In this document: positions 19,664-30,571 of the stretch, one piece after another
Numbering within the stretch: the first letter of the stretch is position 1
Layout: every line of letters begins with the position of its first letter
Assembly: GCA_964020085.1 (NCBI GenBank)
Contig: OZ026604.1
Coordinates: 1,169,501-1,233,500 of the forward strand
Reading direction: 5' to 3'
DNA: 64,000 nt
DNA from: Micromussa lordhowensis
Taxonomy: Eukaryota; Cnidaria; Anthozoa; Scleractinia; Lobophylliidae
The notes under the pieces: generated by a model
The model's database searches: none
Told to the model about the DNA's origin: nothing
What the model saw: only the letters and a program-made list of their open reading frames with translations
Position numbers and translations under genes: made by a program

Positions 19664-22600
19664 GTTGGGTGATACTAATATATGATGGTCTCTATTGGGA
19701 AGTAACTTATTGTGATGGAATTCTAAGGGTAGAAAGAAAAAGATGGTTTTCAAGAGAGTTGCTTGTTAAAACGTTGGCTTAGCGACTTGCTCGTTTTCTT
19801 CAAAAAAGAAAACCCAATTATTTTCACCCATTCTAAAACAGCTAATTAATTAACCACAATATTTTATCTAGTATTTTTGTGATTTCACATATAGATTGAT
19901 CTTGCGTACAAATCACCACTCATGTTTTCTTTGATAATTTAACAGAGTGGTAAGAGGAGTGGATTGGGTTTAGCTGTGGCCTTGTTGTTTCTATTCGCTT
20001 TCCTTATTTTGCTTGCTGTGTGGTGGTTTTGGCCTCGTATCGCAAAAAGGGTAAGTCCCCGCGGTTGATATTCAACTTTTCGTTCTGTTTTCAACACAAT
20101 CTTCAATCTAAAAATGCCACTGTCGGTATAAGTTTTTAAGACCAGTCCTGTCGACCTTACTCCTAACATTATTTTTTTTTAGGATTTTGTCCAAAACTCT
20201 GGCAGTCCAATATTTAAGACAGAGCAGTGATAAGTGTTTTAATGAGACATTGTCGCGCTTTGTGCTATGAGCCGGCTGTTGTGAGCCTGTCAGTCAACGG
20301 CTGCTCAAAGCGTGGATAGCCATACCCCCTTGGCTATTATGACACGTAATTGGAAGGCTAGATAACACTTTCCATCGGATAAATCTGCGCTATGCAGGCC
20401 TGTGGATTTGTTGTCACTTATCCAGGATAGCGATCGGTCTCCTACATAGCGTTATACATCCATTGAACAAGCAGAACCAGAACGTGTTTCAGAAAGCTTT
20501 AAAATACGCCAAAATGCGCCCTGGCCTTGTTGAAATTTCTAAAGCGCGATCACTCCCGCTTTCCCCTCTCTTGTATACTTGCAGCTCATTTTATATTTAT
20601 TATTTTTCAGCCCCCTCGTAATTACCAGCCAGCTGTCACGTCAGAACCGTCAAAACCAAAAGCTCCCCCACCCCGTCCACCTCCACCAGCCCCACCAGCC
20701 CCACCGGTAGAGAAAACGGTTAGTTGTTTTGCAGCGTTTTAGACGAAGAACATCATTCTATGATTGTGTTACTTTTGGTTGGAGATAGTCACGCTCTGCG
20801 TGACATGCATTACCTTATTAATCTGCAATTGAATATCTTCACTGAAAGACTACAAGTAGTCCCTTTTTCGCTTAGTCCACCGTGCGTGACGCGAAAAAAA
20901 CCGCGAGATCGTGTGACTGTGACGCGAAAAATGGCCGCGCGAAATCCTAGGGTAGGAATTCGCGCGGCTCTTTTTCCCTCGCGGTTTATTTACGGTCTCG
21001 CTCGACGGACAAAGCAAAACAGGTACTACTCGTCTACTTCACTGACACTCGTCATGTCGCGTTATAAGCATATTTTCACGTAGACTTGGGAGTCAACTTC
21101 AAGGGAGTTTTACATGTTAGTCACGTGAACGTTTGTAACATTTTTGCTTATATGTGGACGAACGACATTTTACAAGTGAACTTTGAAAGTTCACTTGTTT
21201 TCAACTTTTCATACAGCTTCCAGTATGAAACTGTAGTTACAAAGGTTCCGCTGTGTATCATGGTCGCCTCAATTGTTGGTTCGTTTTCGTTTCAAGACGG
21301 TTTTATTTTTCCTCATTTAGGCGTCAGGCAGAACAAAATGGCCGACTGTTGACGCGTCATTTTACGGTGGTGGAACTGCTGGAGGCATTGTTCCCGTCAG
21401 GGTGAGTGTTGGGCTCCCGTCAGGGTAAGTGTTGGGCTCCCGTGAAGATGGGTGTTGGGTTACTGTCAGAGTAAGTGTTGAGCTCCCGTCAGGGTGAGAG
21501 CTAAGCTCCCGTCAGGGAGAGTGGTGGGAGGCGTGGGTGGCATCAGCTGATGGTTTGACGGGAGCCTTATGTTGTTCTTTAGGCAAAACATCCCAGTGCC
21601 CTCCCCACCCAGCAATATAAAGAGGTATTTTGGGGGCAGGGGTAGGAGGATTAGGCTTGTCATGACTTGGCATCTATCAGGCCAGCAAAGAAACAAAAAA
21701 ATCGAGACAGTAGTGCATTACTGAAAGTACTGCTAAACATAGTTTTTCCTGTAGCTAGTTGAAAGACTCTCCGTATTCAACACTGATCAATGTCTTGTTT
21801 TGCAGGTGGACTGGGGAAACAAGGGGTCGACGGAGGCTGGAGCGAGACTTGCTAACGCTAAGGTAACGACTGAAATCTGTTTAATGCTTGATGCCGTGCC
21901 TTTTTGCTTTTCACCGAAAGAACCCATTCCCAGCGGACTGTTTGTTGTGTGAAGTGGAGTAGATCTTTTACCTTATTGTTTATGACGATGAAAATTTCAG
22001 ATACTTTGACAGCAGTGCATTGATTGACGTGCATTGATTATTGACATCATTTTTGACTTGCTGCTTTATTTTAAATTAAAGACAATTTGAAACTCTCCAG
22101 TGAAAATAAATTCTTTCCCCGAACACTCTCCTCTCTGTAATAAGCTTCTTTCTATCCGCTCTTCTCCCCTCTAGAAATATGAAAATTACTTACCCAACCT
22201 AGTAGGAGTGGTTCTTTCCCATAGGGTATAGACCATATTTTTGGTGAGGGCGCTGCATAATTACTATATAATTAATATATCGTACAAATCGAGCCACGCA
22301 AAAGACACATGAAGCAAACAAAATAATCCTTACAATACATGATGCTGACGTTGTGACATATTTGCTTCTTAAGCCATTAATCGAAAAAGATCCTGACGAA
22401 GCAGAAATGGCAACTGCTGCGACAACAAAGAGATCTTCAACTCCAGGATGCTGGACAGCTGCAAAGGTAACTTAAAACTCTTTCTTTTATGTTGCTAATT
22501 TTCTCAGCTTTTAAAGGACGCTAACGCCTTGAAGACTGAAGGGCTAGCTAAATAAAAGCTATAAAAGTGAAATGTTTTGTTCTCTGTCGAAATTCTCGCT

Positions 22601-25571
22601 GTGGATCGCCTCATCCGAGTCTACGCGACGATTTGATAGATTGAGAGCTCGTGAGTTTGACGTAAGCCAAGTTCCTGTAAAGCAACGGCTTCCTTGTAAT
22701 TACGGTGATCTCGTTTTTTCTCTGCACGTTTTTAGATAAAAATTATGGCTGGTGTTGATGCTGTATCAGATGGTTATCGTCGAGTCGCCTCACACAGACC
22801 ACAGCGTGGTGGGCACGTAAGTTATGTTTGTGTTACGATACACACTTATATTAACTGGTGTAGTGGTTCTCGATGTTGTTACAATGATATTACAGTGAAA
22901 ACGCTTATGTTACCCTTGCTGTTGATTCAAACCTTAGAAGAAAAGCCACTGGCCAATCAGAGATGAGCCTCTATCCCATTAACCAATGAAGTGCTATCCT
23001 CGAAATGGTCCGGGCGAGTTTTCCCGTTCATTTTCTCATTCACCATTTAGCTCTTGCTTCTCTTTCTAAAAGCAAGTTACAATCGTATCACGTTCACTCT
23101 TGAATACTTTGAAGTCTTGGGAATCTTTGTTTTAACGCAGTTGCTAGGCTCAGTCACAACTGTTAAATTCAAATAGATATTCTGAACACTCACAATAATT
23201 AAGACCTATTTTAACTATCCTCAACTCTCTCCCCAAATCCCCCTCTCTTGACCTTCCCCCACTCCGGTCTCCTATCATAGCGGAGCAGGACATTCCCCCA
23301 GGGCATTTTTCTGAGGGAGTTGTTTAGTCCCGTCGTAGACTCTGATCCAGGCTTGCTGTTCGTGCGTAGTTCACCGGCGTGTCTGACAGAAGTGTCCAGG
23401 GCTCCTCTAAGGTAGCGCTTGTTACCAAACCTCCTCGCTGCAGCGCAAAGTTAGCGACTACGAATACCTGCGAGTCACTGGGAATTAAATTCACAAATGC
23501 TGAAGTCAACTTCTGACAGTGATAAACTCTGAGATAGAGCAACGAAGGAGAGCTCGCTACAAACTGTGAAAGTGCGCTGTTCGTGACTTCACTACTGTAA
23601 CTAAGATCCAGGATTTGAAGCGAATTGCAGTGACTTTGAAGCGTTGCGTGACTCTCAAGCATGGCATCAAGTACCTGGTCTGTGATTGCGTGACCATATC
23701 CGCAACAGCAGAGACGGAGATATCGGAGAAAACGGCAACGAGGTAACATGGACTTGAGCCCAGCTTGGGTCAGATGTCGGCACCACGAGAGATCGACCTC
23801 GGTAATCACCGACCTCTCCCAGCGAACCGCCGTAACCGCGTCGTCGGAAACACTCGTGCCGTCAAGCACTAGCGAAGTCAGTGACGAACAGCTATCGACT
23901 AACACTGGGAGACTCACTCCTCGAATGTTGTGGCATCTTCGGAGACAAAGTGATCGAAGAGTCGTGCAATTGTCCGCGAGATATCGTATCATTTGATCTG
24001 TGAGCGAAGTACAGTAACTGAACTCTAGTATTCTCACATCCTGCAACGAGGAAAACAAACGACGTTTGTCGACCTCTGTTTTGAGAATTTCGAAAAATGA
24101 ATTACTAAGGCCGAAACACTGCAATCCTTGTAGACAATGACTAATAGCTGTGAAGGCGCTTGGGTGACCAGAACTGTGGCGAATATCCAACTTTGTGAGA
24201 TGCTGCGGAAACGATTCCGTATTTACCAGAAAGTCTTCAACAAACGTTACCGATCCCAGGCACAGAACCTTCAGTTGTTTACAGTTCTTGACCAAAACTT
24301 GGAAAACCCTAGGAGACAGTATGAACCGGCCAAGATTGATCTTGTACAATAAGGGCGCCATACGACATCGAATGAGTCTGATCAGACAGATTTCGTTTAG
24401 CTTGTGAAAGCGCTTAAGGTTCACGGATTTCCACAGACAGCTGTCGTATGCGATAAGCCTCCAACTCCTACACGCTTGTGCTACTCGACATAAATCTGTC
24501 ACACGGAGAAAACTGAATATGACAAGCAACGTTGTATCAGGAAAATCTTGAATATGCATTTCTCAGGATGGCGTTTGCAAAATTCTTTTGCTGTCCTTCT
24601 TGCCTTTTGGAGCGCGCGCCCCGCTTTGTAACGTCATGATTTAAAATTGCTTTGAAATTCTTAATTGGGTGATCGTCATAATCAATAAAATTGATTTGGA
24701 GAACAAAGCGGTTGAAACTTTCTTGATTGTTTTATGCATTGTAAGGAATATCCTCCAGTTAAGAGCATTTCCGACTTTTACTTCTTAAGAAGGCTTTTTC
24801 GTTAGAAGGCATTGTGCTGAGAGCTCAGGACTATCCCAGGATAACCAGCAAATATGGTCTGATTTTGTACAATGATACTCCAAAAATCATACACCTGAAT
24901 CCATCAGGAACTGAAGGATGGCAAGAATGAAAATGCATTACAACATGTAAAGAAGGTGTTCAAAACTATTGCTTGTTTAGACTGGGTCTGTTGTGACTAT
25001 AGAGCAAGCGAGCTTACAACTATGAAAAAAAAATCAACGAGAATTTGATGATGGTAGGCTTTGTGAGAATGTGGTATTTTGCTCAAGAACATATTAGGCC
25101 CCCGCCAGTGCTCAAGCCCAGACTATTTGACCTGAGTGTTCTAACCCTGACTATTCGATCTGGAATCCACCGCCACCGCCTATCCCATTCTCTGTCTCCT
25201 CCGCAGAGGCTCAAAGGGTTTTTCTTCGGGTGGGGAGGATCTGCTGAGTAATGTAAGTGCAGGCACAGGGTTACCGGCTGCATTCGACTTTGCGCCTGCG
25301 AACACTTCGCAGATTTATATAACGAACGTTTGAACCTCTACGGAGGAGAGAGTCCCATTCTCTCCCCTCGCCTCCCCCCTCGTGTCCTCGACCGTCCACA
25401 CTCATCCCTTGTTCTCTTCCTTCCCCTTCCCCTACCCCTACCCCTCCCCTCCCCTCCCCTTCCTTAAATAAACTTCATCGTACTGCGCCATTATATCAGG
25501 AACTCGTGAATATGATTTATATTGTTGTTTTTTTTTTCCAGTGGCTGTATTCGTCCGACCCTACAGTGTGA
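11454..25571 (+). CDS. ANTXR: Anthrax toxin receptor-like VWA membrane protein (complete, 19 exons, 523 aa)
   Basis: Type I membrane protein of the ANTXR1/ANTXR2 family, known in vertebrates to bind collagen and other matrix and to link to actin. Exons: 11454-11581, 12480-12557, 13689-13766, 14120-14201, 14700-14727, 15046-15122, 15553-15621, 16252-16335, 16612-16672, 17426-17530, 17955-18024, 18843-18999, 19946-20050, 20611-20718, 21321-21401, 21806-21862, 22374-22466, 22736-22816, 25542-25571; total 1572 bp, in frame. Residues 1-27 form a signal peptide. The VWA domain starts GGFDIYFILDKSGS; MIDAS residues D42, S44, S46, T114 (GGSTHM) and D145 (LTDG) are all present. The extracellular Ig-like part is followed by an N-glycosylation-rich linker (NGT, NET). 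The membrane segment is about 345-370, ending WWFWP. The cytoplasmic tail has a proline-rich exon, then a conserved WPTVDASFYGGG block and VDWGNKGSTEAGARL. Length matches the family (about 490-565). ATG 11454 was chosen because it opens directly into the signal peptide. Confidence 0.95.
12265..12430. repeat. GGGGGACTCCCATATAAAA-family repeat in ANTXR intron 1
   Basis: A G-run followed by ACTCCCATATAAAA, then 'aacccctaagaggtaccaag' and 'catgacttgaa'. Related copies in JNK introns at 38845-38993 and 43690-43855 keep the same order of phrases. Confidence 0.6.
17022..17095 (+). repeat. 17-18-bp minisatellite in an ANTXR intron
   Basis: Four successive units resembling TGTCCACCTACAGGAGG. It directly abuts the mariner-like element at 17105. 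Confidence 0.8.
17105..17383. mobile_element. Tc1/mariner-like MITE with TA target duplication
   Basis: A 279-bp element flanked by TA on both sides (17103-17104, 17384-17385). The inverted ends CAATCCTGGCCAAAA and TTTTGGCCAGGATTG are extended by GTTTGGGACACTT and AAGTGTCCCAAAC. The interior has a C-run and a second inverted pair around TGAACAATG. It has no transposase, so it is non-autonomous. It sits in the ANTXR intron before exon 10. Confidence 0.85.
18520..18746 (-). mobile_element. tRNA-derived SINE candidate in an ANTXR intron
   Basis: Read on the - strand from 18746, it opens with a tRNA-like head: GGCGACAGTG, then a good box A (TGGCCAAGTGG), an anticodon-arm-like stretch and a weak box B (around GGTTGCGTG). 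A non-tRNA body follows, ending near GGCATGCCTATGAACTAG. It is not a functional tRNA because box B and the acceptor pairing are poor. Confidence 0.55.
19084..19398 (+). repeat. Two-hairpin foldback element (copy 1), ANTXR intron 12
   Basis: The first hairpin pairs the arm holding GTTGGATATGAAGTGATAA with its complement about 45 bp later, ending GGAATAATTGT. A linker follows, then a second hairpin ACTCCGACTATTGG / CTCATAGTCGGAGT near 19315-19345 and the end TTTACTAA. A closely matching copy lies at 44612-44927 in a JNK intron. Confidence 0.75.
19401..19678 (-). repeat. Composite foldback unit B+A (copy 2, inverted), ANTXR intron 12
   Basis: Part B (19401-19480) and part A (19481-19678, again exactly 198 bp) match the unit at 3392-3694 in reverse complement. 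It directly follows the two-hairpin element. Confidence 0.75.
20849..21037. repeat. GACTACAAG-family foldback (diverged copy), ANTXR intron 14
   Basis: Starts GACTACAAGTAGTCCC, followed by GTGACGCGAAAA and a Ctcgcgg-rich centre. Relative of the element at 34950-35185; the right end is degraded. Confidence 0.5.
21389..21530 (+). repeat. Minisatellite that repeats the ANTXR exon 15 splice donor
   Basis: A roughly 23-bp unit (GGGTGAGTGTTGGGCTCCCGTCA, split by register) is repeated about five times with decay, starting at the exon 15/intron border. Several units recreate CAGGGTAAGT or CAGAGTAAGT donor-like sites. Confidence 0.8.
23324..24559 (-). CDS. F-box/leucine-rich-repeat protein, intronless, nested in ANTXR intron 18
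   Basis: A 411-residue complete ORF on the strand opposite ANTXR, wholly inside its last intron (22817-25541). Residues about 4-46 form an F-box (DFPDTTLLVIFSFLRV, then LCRVAQACRSWR and LWKSVNL), the SKP1-binding module of SCF ubiquitin ligases. The rest is leucine-rich repeats with the LxxLxLxxC pattern (LRSLCLRRCHNIRG, LTSLVLDGTSVSD, LQILDLSYSSEVT), which would bind the substrate. The N-terminal half recalls FBXL12, but the repeats are not distinctive enough to fix orthology. No introns, which suits either an old retrocopy or an ancestrally single-exon gene. No poly(A) tract is visible downstream. Confidence 0.9.
   Translation of the reverse strand: MHIQDFPDTTLLVIFSFLRVTDLCRVAQACRSWRLIAYDSCLWKSVNLKRFHKLNEICLIRLIRCRMAPLLYKINLGRFILSPRVFQVLVKNCKQLKVLCLGSVTFVEDFLVNTESFPQHLTKLDIRHSSGHPSAFTAISHCLQGLQCFGLSNSFFEILKTEVDKRRLFSSLQDVRILEFSYCTSLTDQMIRYLADNCTTLRSLCLRRCHNIRGVSLPVLVDSCSSLTSLVLDGTSVSDDAVTAVRWERSVITEVDLSWCRHLTQAGLKSMLPRCRFLRYLRLCCCGYGHAITDQVLDAMLESHATLQSHCNSLQILDLSYSSEVTNSALSQFVASSPSLLYLRVYHCQKLTSAFVNLIPSDSQVFVVANFALQRGGLVTSATLEEPWTLLSDTPVNYARTASLDQSLRRD
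25380..25465 (+). repeat. Pyrimidine-rich tract (CCCCTnCCCCT) in ANTXR intron 18
   Basis: Almost pure C/T for about 85 bp, with CCCCTACCCCTACCCCTCCC repeats, shortly before the last exon. It may be a simple repeat or an extended polypyrimidine region. Confidence 0.6.
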
Positions 25572-26147
25572 TTGTGTGGATAAAAGCTGACGGCCGTGAT
25601 AGTAACACTTGGAGATACACAGAATATTGTCAGTCAGTGCGCGCTTTACACATTTAGCAGCAAAACCGTTTTAAAGTGCACCAATTTGTAATGAATATCT
25701 ATAACAGTTGTAGATAGAGTGGAATGAAAAGGATAAAGGTTTGGAAAGAGCTCTTAGAATTTTTTTTCTTAAGTAAACATTTGGTCAATATCAGCTGCTA
25801 TAGTAAAGAATACATCTGTGTTTTGTAGTTCAGGCGGAACATTTCTGTTATAAGTGTTTCTATTTTATTCCAGTCGCAGTGTATTTGAACTATGTGAGTA
25901 AAATACATGTTGATGCAGGCAGGCAAAGCTTAAAACCAAACATAGGTAGCCATTTTAACTACAAACATTTTTAATCCGAGTCGGACACGAACTGCGCATG
26001 CGTTATTTATCTTATTTTTTAAACGTTTTAGCTCCTAGTCTATTTTTAATGGTTAAATCTGCGCGTGCATGTTTCCTTACTTATGTGCTAAACATGGAAT
26101 AGAAATTAGAATACCTTAGATTTGATATTGCTTGTAAATTTATGCAC

Positions 26148-26153
26148 AATAAA
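26148..26153 (+). terminator. Poly(A) signal AATAAA of the ANTXR gene
   Basis: First convincing AATAAA after the ANTXR stop (25569-25571), about 580 nt downstream, in A/T-rich DNA. Confidence 0.6.
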
Positions 26154-26159
26154 ATTTTG

Positions 26160-26980
26160 CTGCAGGAAGTATATCTGTCTCTGACATGGGGTATACCCTA
26201 AGGGAACGGCGATACAAGGAGCTCATAAGGAAACGCACAAATAAATGCACTGGGAAGGCATGGAGAACGCACCCCGTAAGGGAACGCAGCTCTAACACGC
26301 AGGGGACTAACGGGGGAACCCCCACGGAATACAGAAAGGAATGCCCGGGGAAGGTATGCAAGGGAACGCAGCTCTAACACGCAGGGAACTAACAGGGGAA
26401 TCACCACGGAACACACAAAGGGAATGCACGGGGAAGGTATACAAGGGAACGCAGCTCTAACACACAGGGAACTAACAGGGGAACCCCCACGGAACACACA
26501 AATGGAAGGTATGGAGGACTCATCCTGAAAGGGAATGCACGGATAACACGTAAGATGCCCTTGAGGGGTTGCACGAAGAATTGCGCTGAGGAAAGCAAGG
26601 GGGAACAAGGGAAACGCTAAGGAAATATTTAGTGAACGCACGAGGGAATACACGAGGAAATGGACAGGAGAACCATGGTGTAACTTTGGCAACCTTCCTT
26701 ACACATGGAAAGCAAGGAATCCACTGAGAACCAGTGGGGGAACGCGGGGATTTGCGTATAACGGCACGCACGGAAAGGGCACGGGAACCCAGGGGATGCA
26801 TGAGAGAACGACCTGTGTAACGAAGGGGAAAACGCATGGTGGAGCCCTCGGCGAATGCACGGGGAATACATAATAATTAATAATAATAGAGGGGGACCCA
26901 CCAATAAAAAACACAAGGGGTGTGTTCCACCGCACGGGGAATCCACTGGGAGCATATACCCAGGGAACATACACAGGGGA
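26160..26980 (+). repeat. Purine-biased repeat block 1 (82-83-bp units, degenerating)
   Basis: Three clear tandem units begin GGAACGCAGCTCTAAC at 26281, 26363 and 26446. Beyond these, looser variants of 'gggaacgcac' and 'gggaactaacagggg' continue to about 26980. Long ORFs on the - strand here come only from the repeat's base bias, lack domain features and should not be annotated as genes. Confidence 0.8.
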
Positions 26981-27107
26981 AAAATGGACGCCTCCTTTTC
27001 CTCGCGCCAAGACCCCGCCGGTTAAGAAAGACTGACGGACACGAGGTGCTTGGAAGATTTTTCCTTCAAACCTTTGCCTATCGCCGTGTCTACATTTCAA
27101 GTAACAT

Positions 27108-27250
27108 GTCAAAAACGAGTGCGAGTGTTTTATCAGAGGTTCCAAACACCGAGAAACAGAAGAAGCACGAGGCCGCAGGTCGAGTGTTGTTATTGTTTTG
27201 AGGTGTTTAGCATGAAACCCCTGATGAAACACGAAGCACGAGTTTTTGAT
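27108..27250. repeat. Foldback element near the Crypton remnant
   Basis: Inverted ends GTCAAAAACGAGTGC and GCACGAGTTTTTGAT, with inner arms TTTTATCAGAGGTT and AACCCCTGATGAAA. Confidence 0.65.
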
Positions 27251-27384
27251 TTATTCAGTGTCACGTATTTGGCATTTTCCTTTTAAAATGCTGTCATATG
27301 CATAATTTATTGTATCTATTTACCATTGGTATTACAACATGTGGGAAACCGAAGCGTTTCGGTTTAGGGAGCCAAAAATGGTAG

Positions 27385-27720
27385 TGAAAGAAGAAGATCT
27401 AGTCGATAAAAGCCATTCCTGCCTCCAAAAAGTATAACGGAAGTAAATGGGCTGTAACCATTTTTAACGAATGGCAAACTGCGCGAAAGGTTCAAGTGCC
27501 TGTATTGGATTCCGGAGGCATGGTTAAAGATTATGATCTGCACAAGGTTGGAGTACTGTCAACTCGAATCGAAGATATGGAATTATTGGCTGAGCAAATT
27601 TGTCATGGAAGTAGCGTGGAGAAAGACTCCACTAAGGTGCGGGATTGCAGAAAAGAACCTTGCATCTCATTTGCACCTCATTAAAGACCCTAAAACTGTG
27701 TATCGCATCGTATGCGGGAG
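27385..27720 (+). pseudogene. Crypton/KIAA1958-like tyrosine-recombinase-family remnant, frameshifted
   Basis: Frame 1 carries KKYNGSKWAVTIFNEWQTAR, VQVPVLDSGGMVKDYDLHKV and LSTRIEDMELL. A frame change near 27580 then continues with NYWLSKFVMEVA and DPKTVYRIVCG. This order matches the N-terminal region of KIAA1958-like proteins common in cnidarian genomes, related to domesticated Crypton recombinases (recognised from memory, not searched). The catalytic recombinase half is absent; the match ends just before the inverted repeat at 27735. Confidence 0.6.
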
Positions 27721-27734
27721 ATAAACTAAGAACG

Positions 27735-29102
27735 GAGTTAGGAACCGAGTTAGGAACCGAGTTATAGTTATCAAGTTAATAATGAATTTATTGATCATCG
27801 ATGATGATGCGAGGCAAAATAGGGTAAGTTGAAAGAGACAACACGACCCCTACCCGCCCTTATCTCAAATATCTAGGTTTTTGTTCAAAACCAAGTTGAC
27901 CTAATAATTTTTAATCTGTAGGAGCTTCTACACTGCTGGTAAAGTTTAGGACTTTTCGCAGGTTTTCATAAAAGGGTAGTTGGAACGCTGGAAATTGAAA
28001 TTGAGCATTGGAAATTAGTGCATTATGTATTTTATTCAGAGACCCTATATGGCGTAAATAAGCAGTAGGCAGTTTTCAACGGTGTTGTACTTTCTTTTTA
28101 TGAAACGCGACGAAGGGCGTGGAGGATACGGGAGGAAATGAATCAAGTGAATCAACAGGTTTCACCTGGTTAGACCGTCATATCGGAGGTAGCCAGTAAT
28201 TCAGGTTCTAGGGATGACCACTCATTATTAAACAACTGTAGGTGAATCGATAACACTCTAACTTTAAATAGAATTTATACCAAAAAATACTTTCTCTTAA
28301 ATAACACTTAAATTTTAAAAATAGGTTTTATACCAAATAAATAAATAATTTCGCACAATAATTTCTCTTTGAATTAATTCCAAGTCGATCACACAACGAA
28401 TCAATGAAAAATAAGGCTATGATGCTATTGAAATCTTGAAAATGAGTCCGTGCTCCACCCCTGAAAAGAACTTAAAATTAAATTTCTTCTCAGGGAGGAA
28501 CAAAGACCGAACGTGAGAGAGTGGCGGAAATCAAGCCTAGGTTTTTTCAGATTAAAGTTCAAAGTCTTCGTTTTAGCCACAGGAAACTGAGACTGTTTAT
28601 AGTTCCAGAAAATTACCATACCCACATCCAAGGAAGCTTATAGGAAATTCTGAAGGAGAGAGGGTTTCAAAGAAAGTATGAAGATAAACTTTAATTTCTA
28701 GAGGGGTAGGGTGGGGGTTCAAATCAAAACCCTTCAGTGGGAGGGGTATGGATATTTACTGGAATAACAAGAGTCACTAGAAAGAGAGTCCTAGAGGGGA
28801 CTCAAGACAATGCCTTTGATAGTCGTCCAGCAGCAACACCGGATCTATCTGAATCATCGGTGTGCTGATGTACGGGTGTCGTGCCTTCAGACATTCCCAC
28901 TGGCAGTGGTAATAACGATTTGCTTCACTTGAAAGCCTTCAGATGCCAGTTGCATCGAAGTATATGTCCCTCTCCTTGTGCATTCAATATGGCGGCGCGA
29001 GGAATTCTGTTGTTTCGGTTTTCGTGAACGGCCGGATGGCAATCAATAACAGTTAGTGGCAAAACTTCTGAAAACTTCGGTTCCCAACTCGGTTCCTAAC
29101 TC
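27735..29102. mobile_element. 1.37-kb element with 29-bp terminal inverted repeats
   Basis: Left end 27735-27763 is GAGTTAGGAACC repeated twice plus GAGTT. Right end 29073-29102 is its reverse complement with only a few differences. The interior has no ORF of note, so it is a non-autonomous DNA-transposon candidate. The ends are themselves short tandem repeats, which is unusual. No clear target duplication was found. Confidence 0.6.
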
Positions 29103-29669
29103 GAAAGGTAGGTATCCTCAACACGAGTGCGCGTTAACAAGTGTGAGACAAAGTTTGACAAAGAAACGCCACTTTCATGAAGAAAGCCAAAAAACTGCTA
29201 AAAACCTTAAGCGTCGCGTATGGTTCCTGAAATAGCGTCCAAAGTACTTTTTACCCTGCTACTAAAGTCATACGGCTGTTATGAAGCTCAACACGAAATG
29301 TTAACTGAGTCCGGCGAACGCAAGTGGTTGAAATATTACTTGCGAAGGTAGAATACAAAGAAGTTGATACTAACCATTGGCAGAAATGGGTGTCAAACGA
29401 CTTCTCTTCCCCAAACGCCGACGACATTTTTCTTCAAAGTAAGAAATTACTTCTCGTGAAGGAAGACCTTTCTCCGACGGCAAACATCATAAAATGACAA
29501 ACAAGCACCTCAGATCACCAACAGTCATCGTGAATATGCAAAATGAGATTAGACCAATCAGCTAACAAATACTTGACGAATTTTTAACAAACAACACCTT
29601 TTGCACGCTTTGTTTAATATGCTGCAACATTGCATTCCTTTGTTAATAATACACATGAAAAAAATACTC

Positions 29670-29702
<33 letters not shown>

Positions 29703-30560
29703 TGTAACACCAGTGCAAAAAGTGTAACACCGGTGCAAAAAGTGTAACACCAGTGTAAATTACACATCGTAATTCTGGATAATGATTGGCAGAAAGACAA
29801 TGAGACATTTTGTAGGCCCAATGATATCATGTAAAGCACTGACACAAATTTTGTACGGAAACACTGAAAAACGTTTTCTCGAATGCGAAAAAAATGGCTT
29901 CAAGAAACCTCTTCTGGCAATTTTTCTGCGCGAAGCGGCTCGTGCAATTTCAGCTTTTTGAAAAACTCACTCGTGCAAATTAATTCCAAATTGAACTCGA
30001 AACCGTATGATTACCTATACTAATATGGAGTCCATGTGAACCAGTGTGTATTAAGCTTTTTTAACAGTTCTCGAATGCTACGATCCGTTCACCCTGAATG
30101 CCTCACTGAAACCGCAGGATGGCTCGACTGCAATTAATTAAAGTTCAGAAAAAGTGGCATAAGCAAGATTGTCTAATAAGTCATCAAGTCTCAACGAAAC
30201 AATCGTTCTTTTTAATAAAGCTATAGCTTTTTGTGTTTCGTCTATGGAAGGAAACCTAAAATGTGTCCGCGTGAGTCCGCGTGACATTTTCGGTAGTCCT
30301 TGCGTCACTAGTGCCAGTCCCAAGCGTAGAGAGTCTCGCCCTGACGGTGTCGAAATTTCACGCAATTTGATGGAAAAGAAAGCTTCTGCTTTCTCCATGA
30401 CCGTACCTTTACTAGGAAGGAACTCACGGGAAACCCAAGGGGAAGGCGGAGGGTTGCGAATAGCGAAAGGAAATGAAGGAAATTCAGGTCTTTGATTAGC
30501 CATACATCTTTATAAACTTATGCGATACCATAAAAGAACTCAGGAGGAAACGCGCAAATA
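29103..30560. other. Intergenic DNA without a recognised gene
   Basis: Contains a short direct repeat of AAGTGTAACACCRGTGCAA (three times, 29699-29757). ORFs on both strands near 30138-30503 overlap each other and show no domain. No splice-consistent coding exons were recognised. Confidence 0.4.
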
Positions 30561-30571
30561 CATAAATAGGC

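Noticed and set aside
26198..27232. Overlapping - strand ORFs up to 177 codons in the purine-rich block
   Set aside because: They arise from base bias of a tandem repeat, overlap in all three frames, change with each unit and show no domain.
30138..30503. Overlapping 121- and 108-codon ORFs on opposite strands
   Set aside because: Each is the shadow of the other; there is no domain, splice support or start context to choose either.
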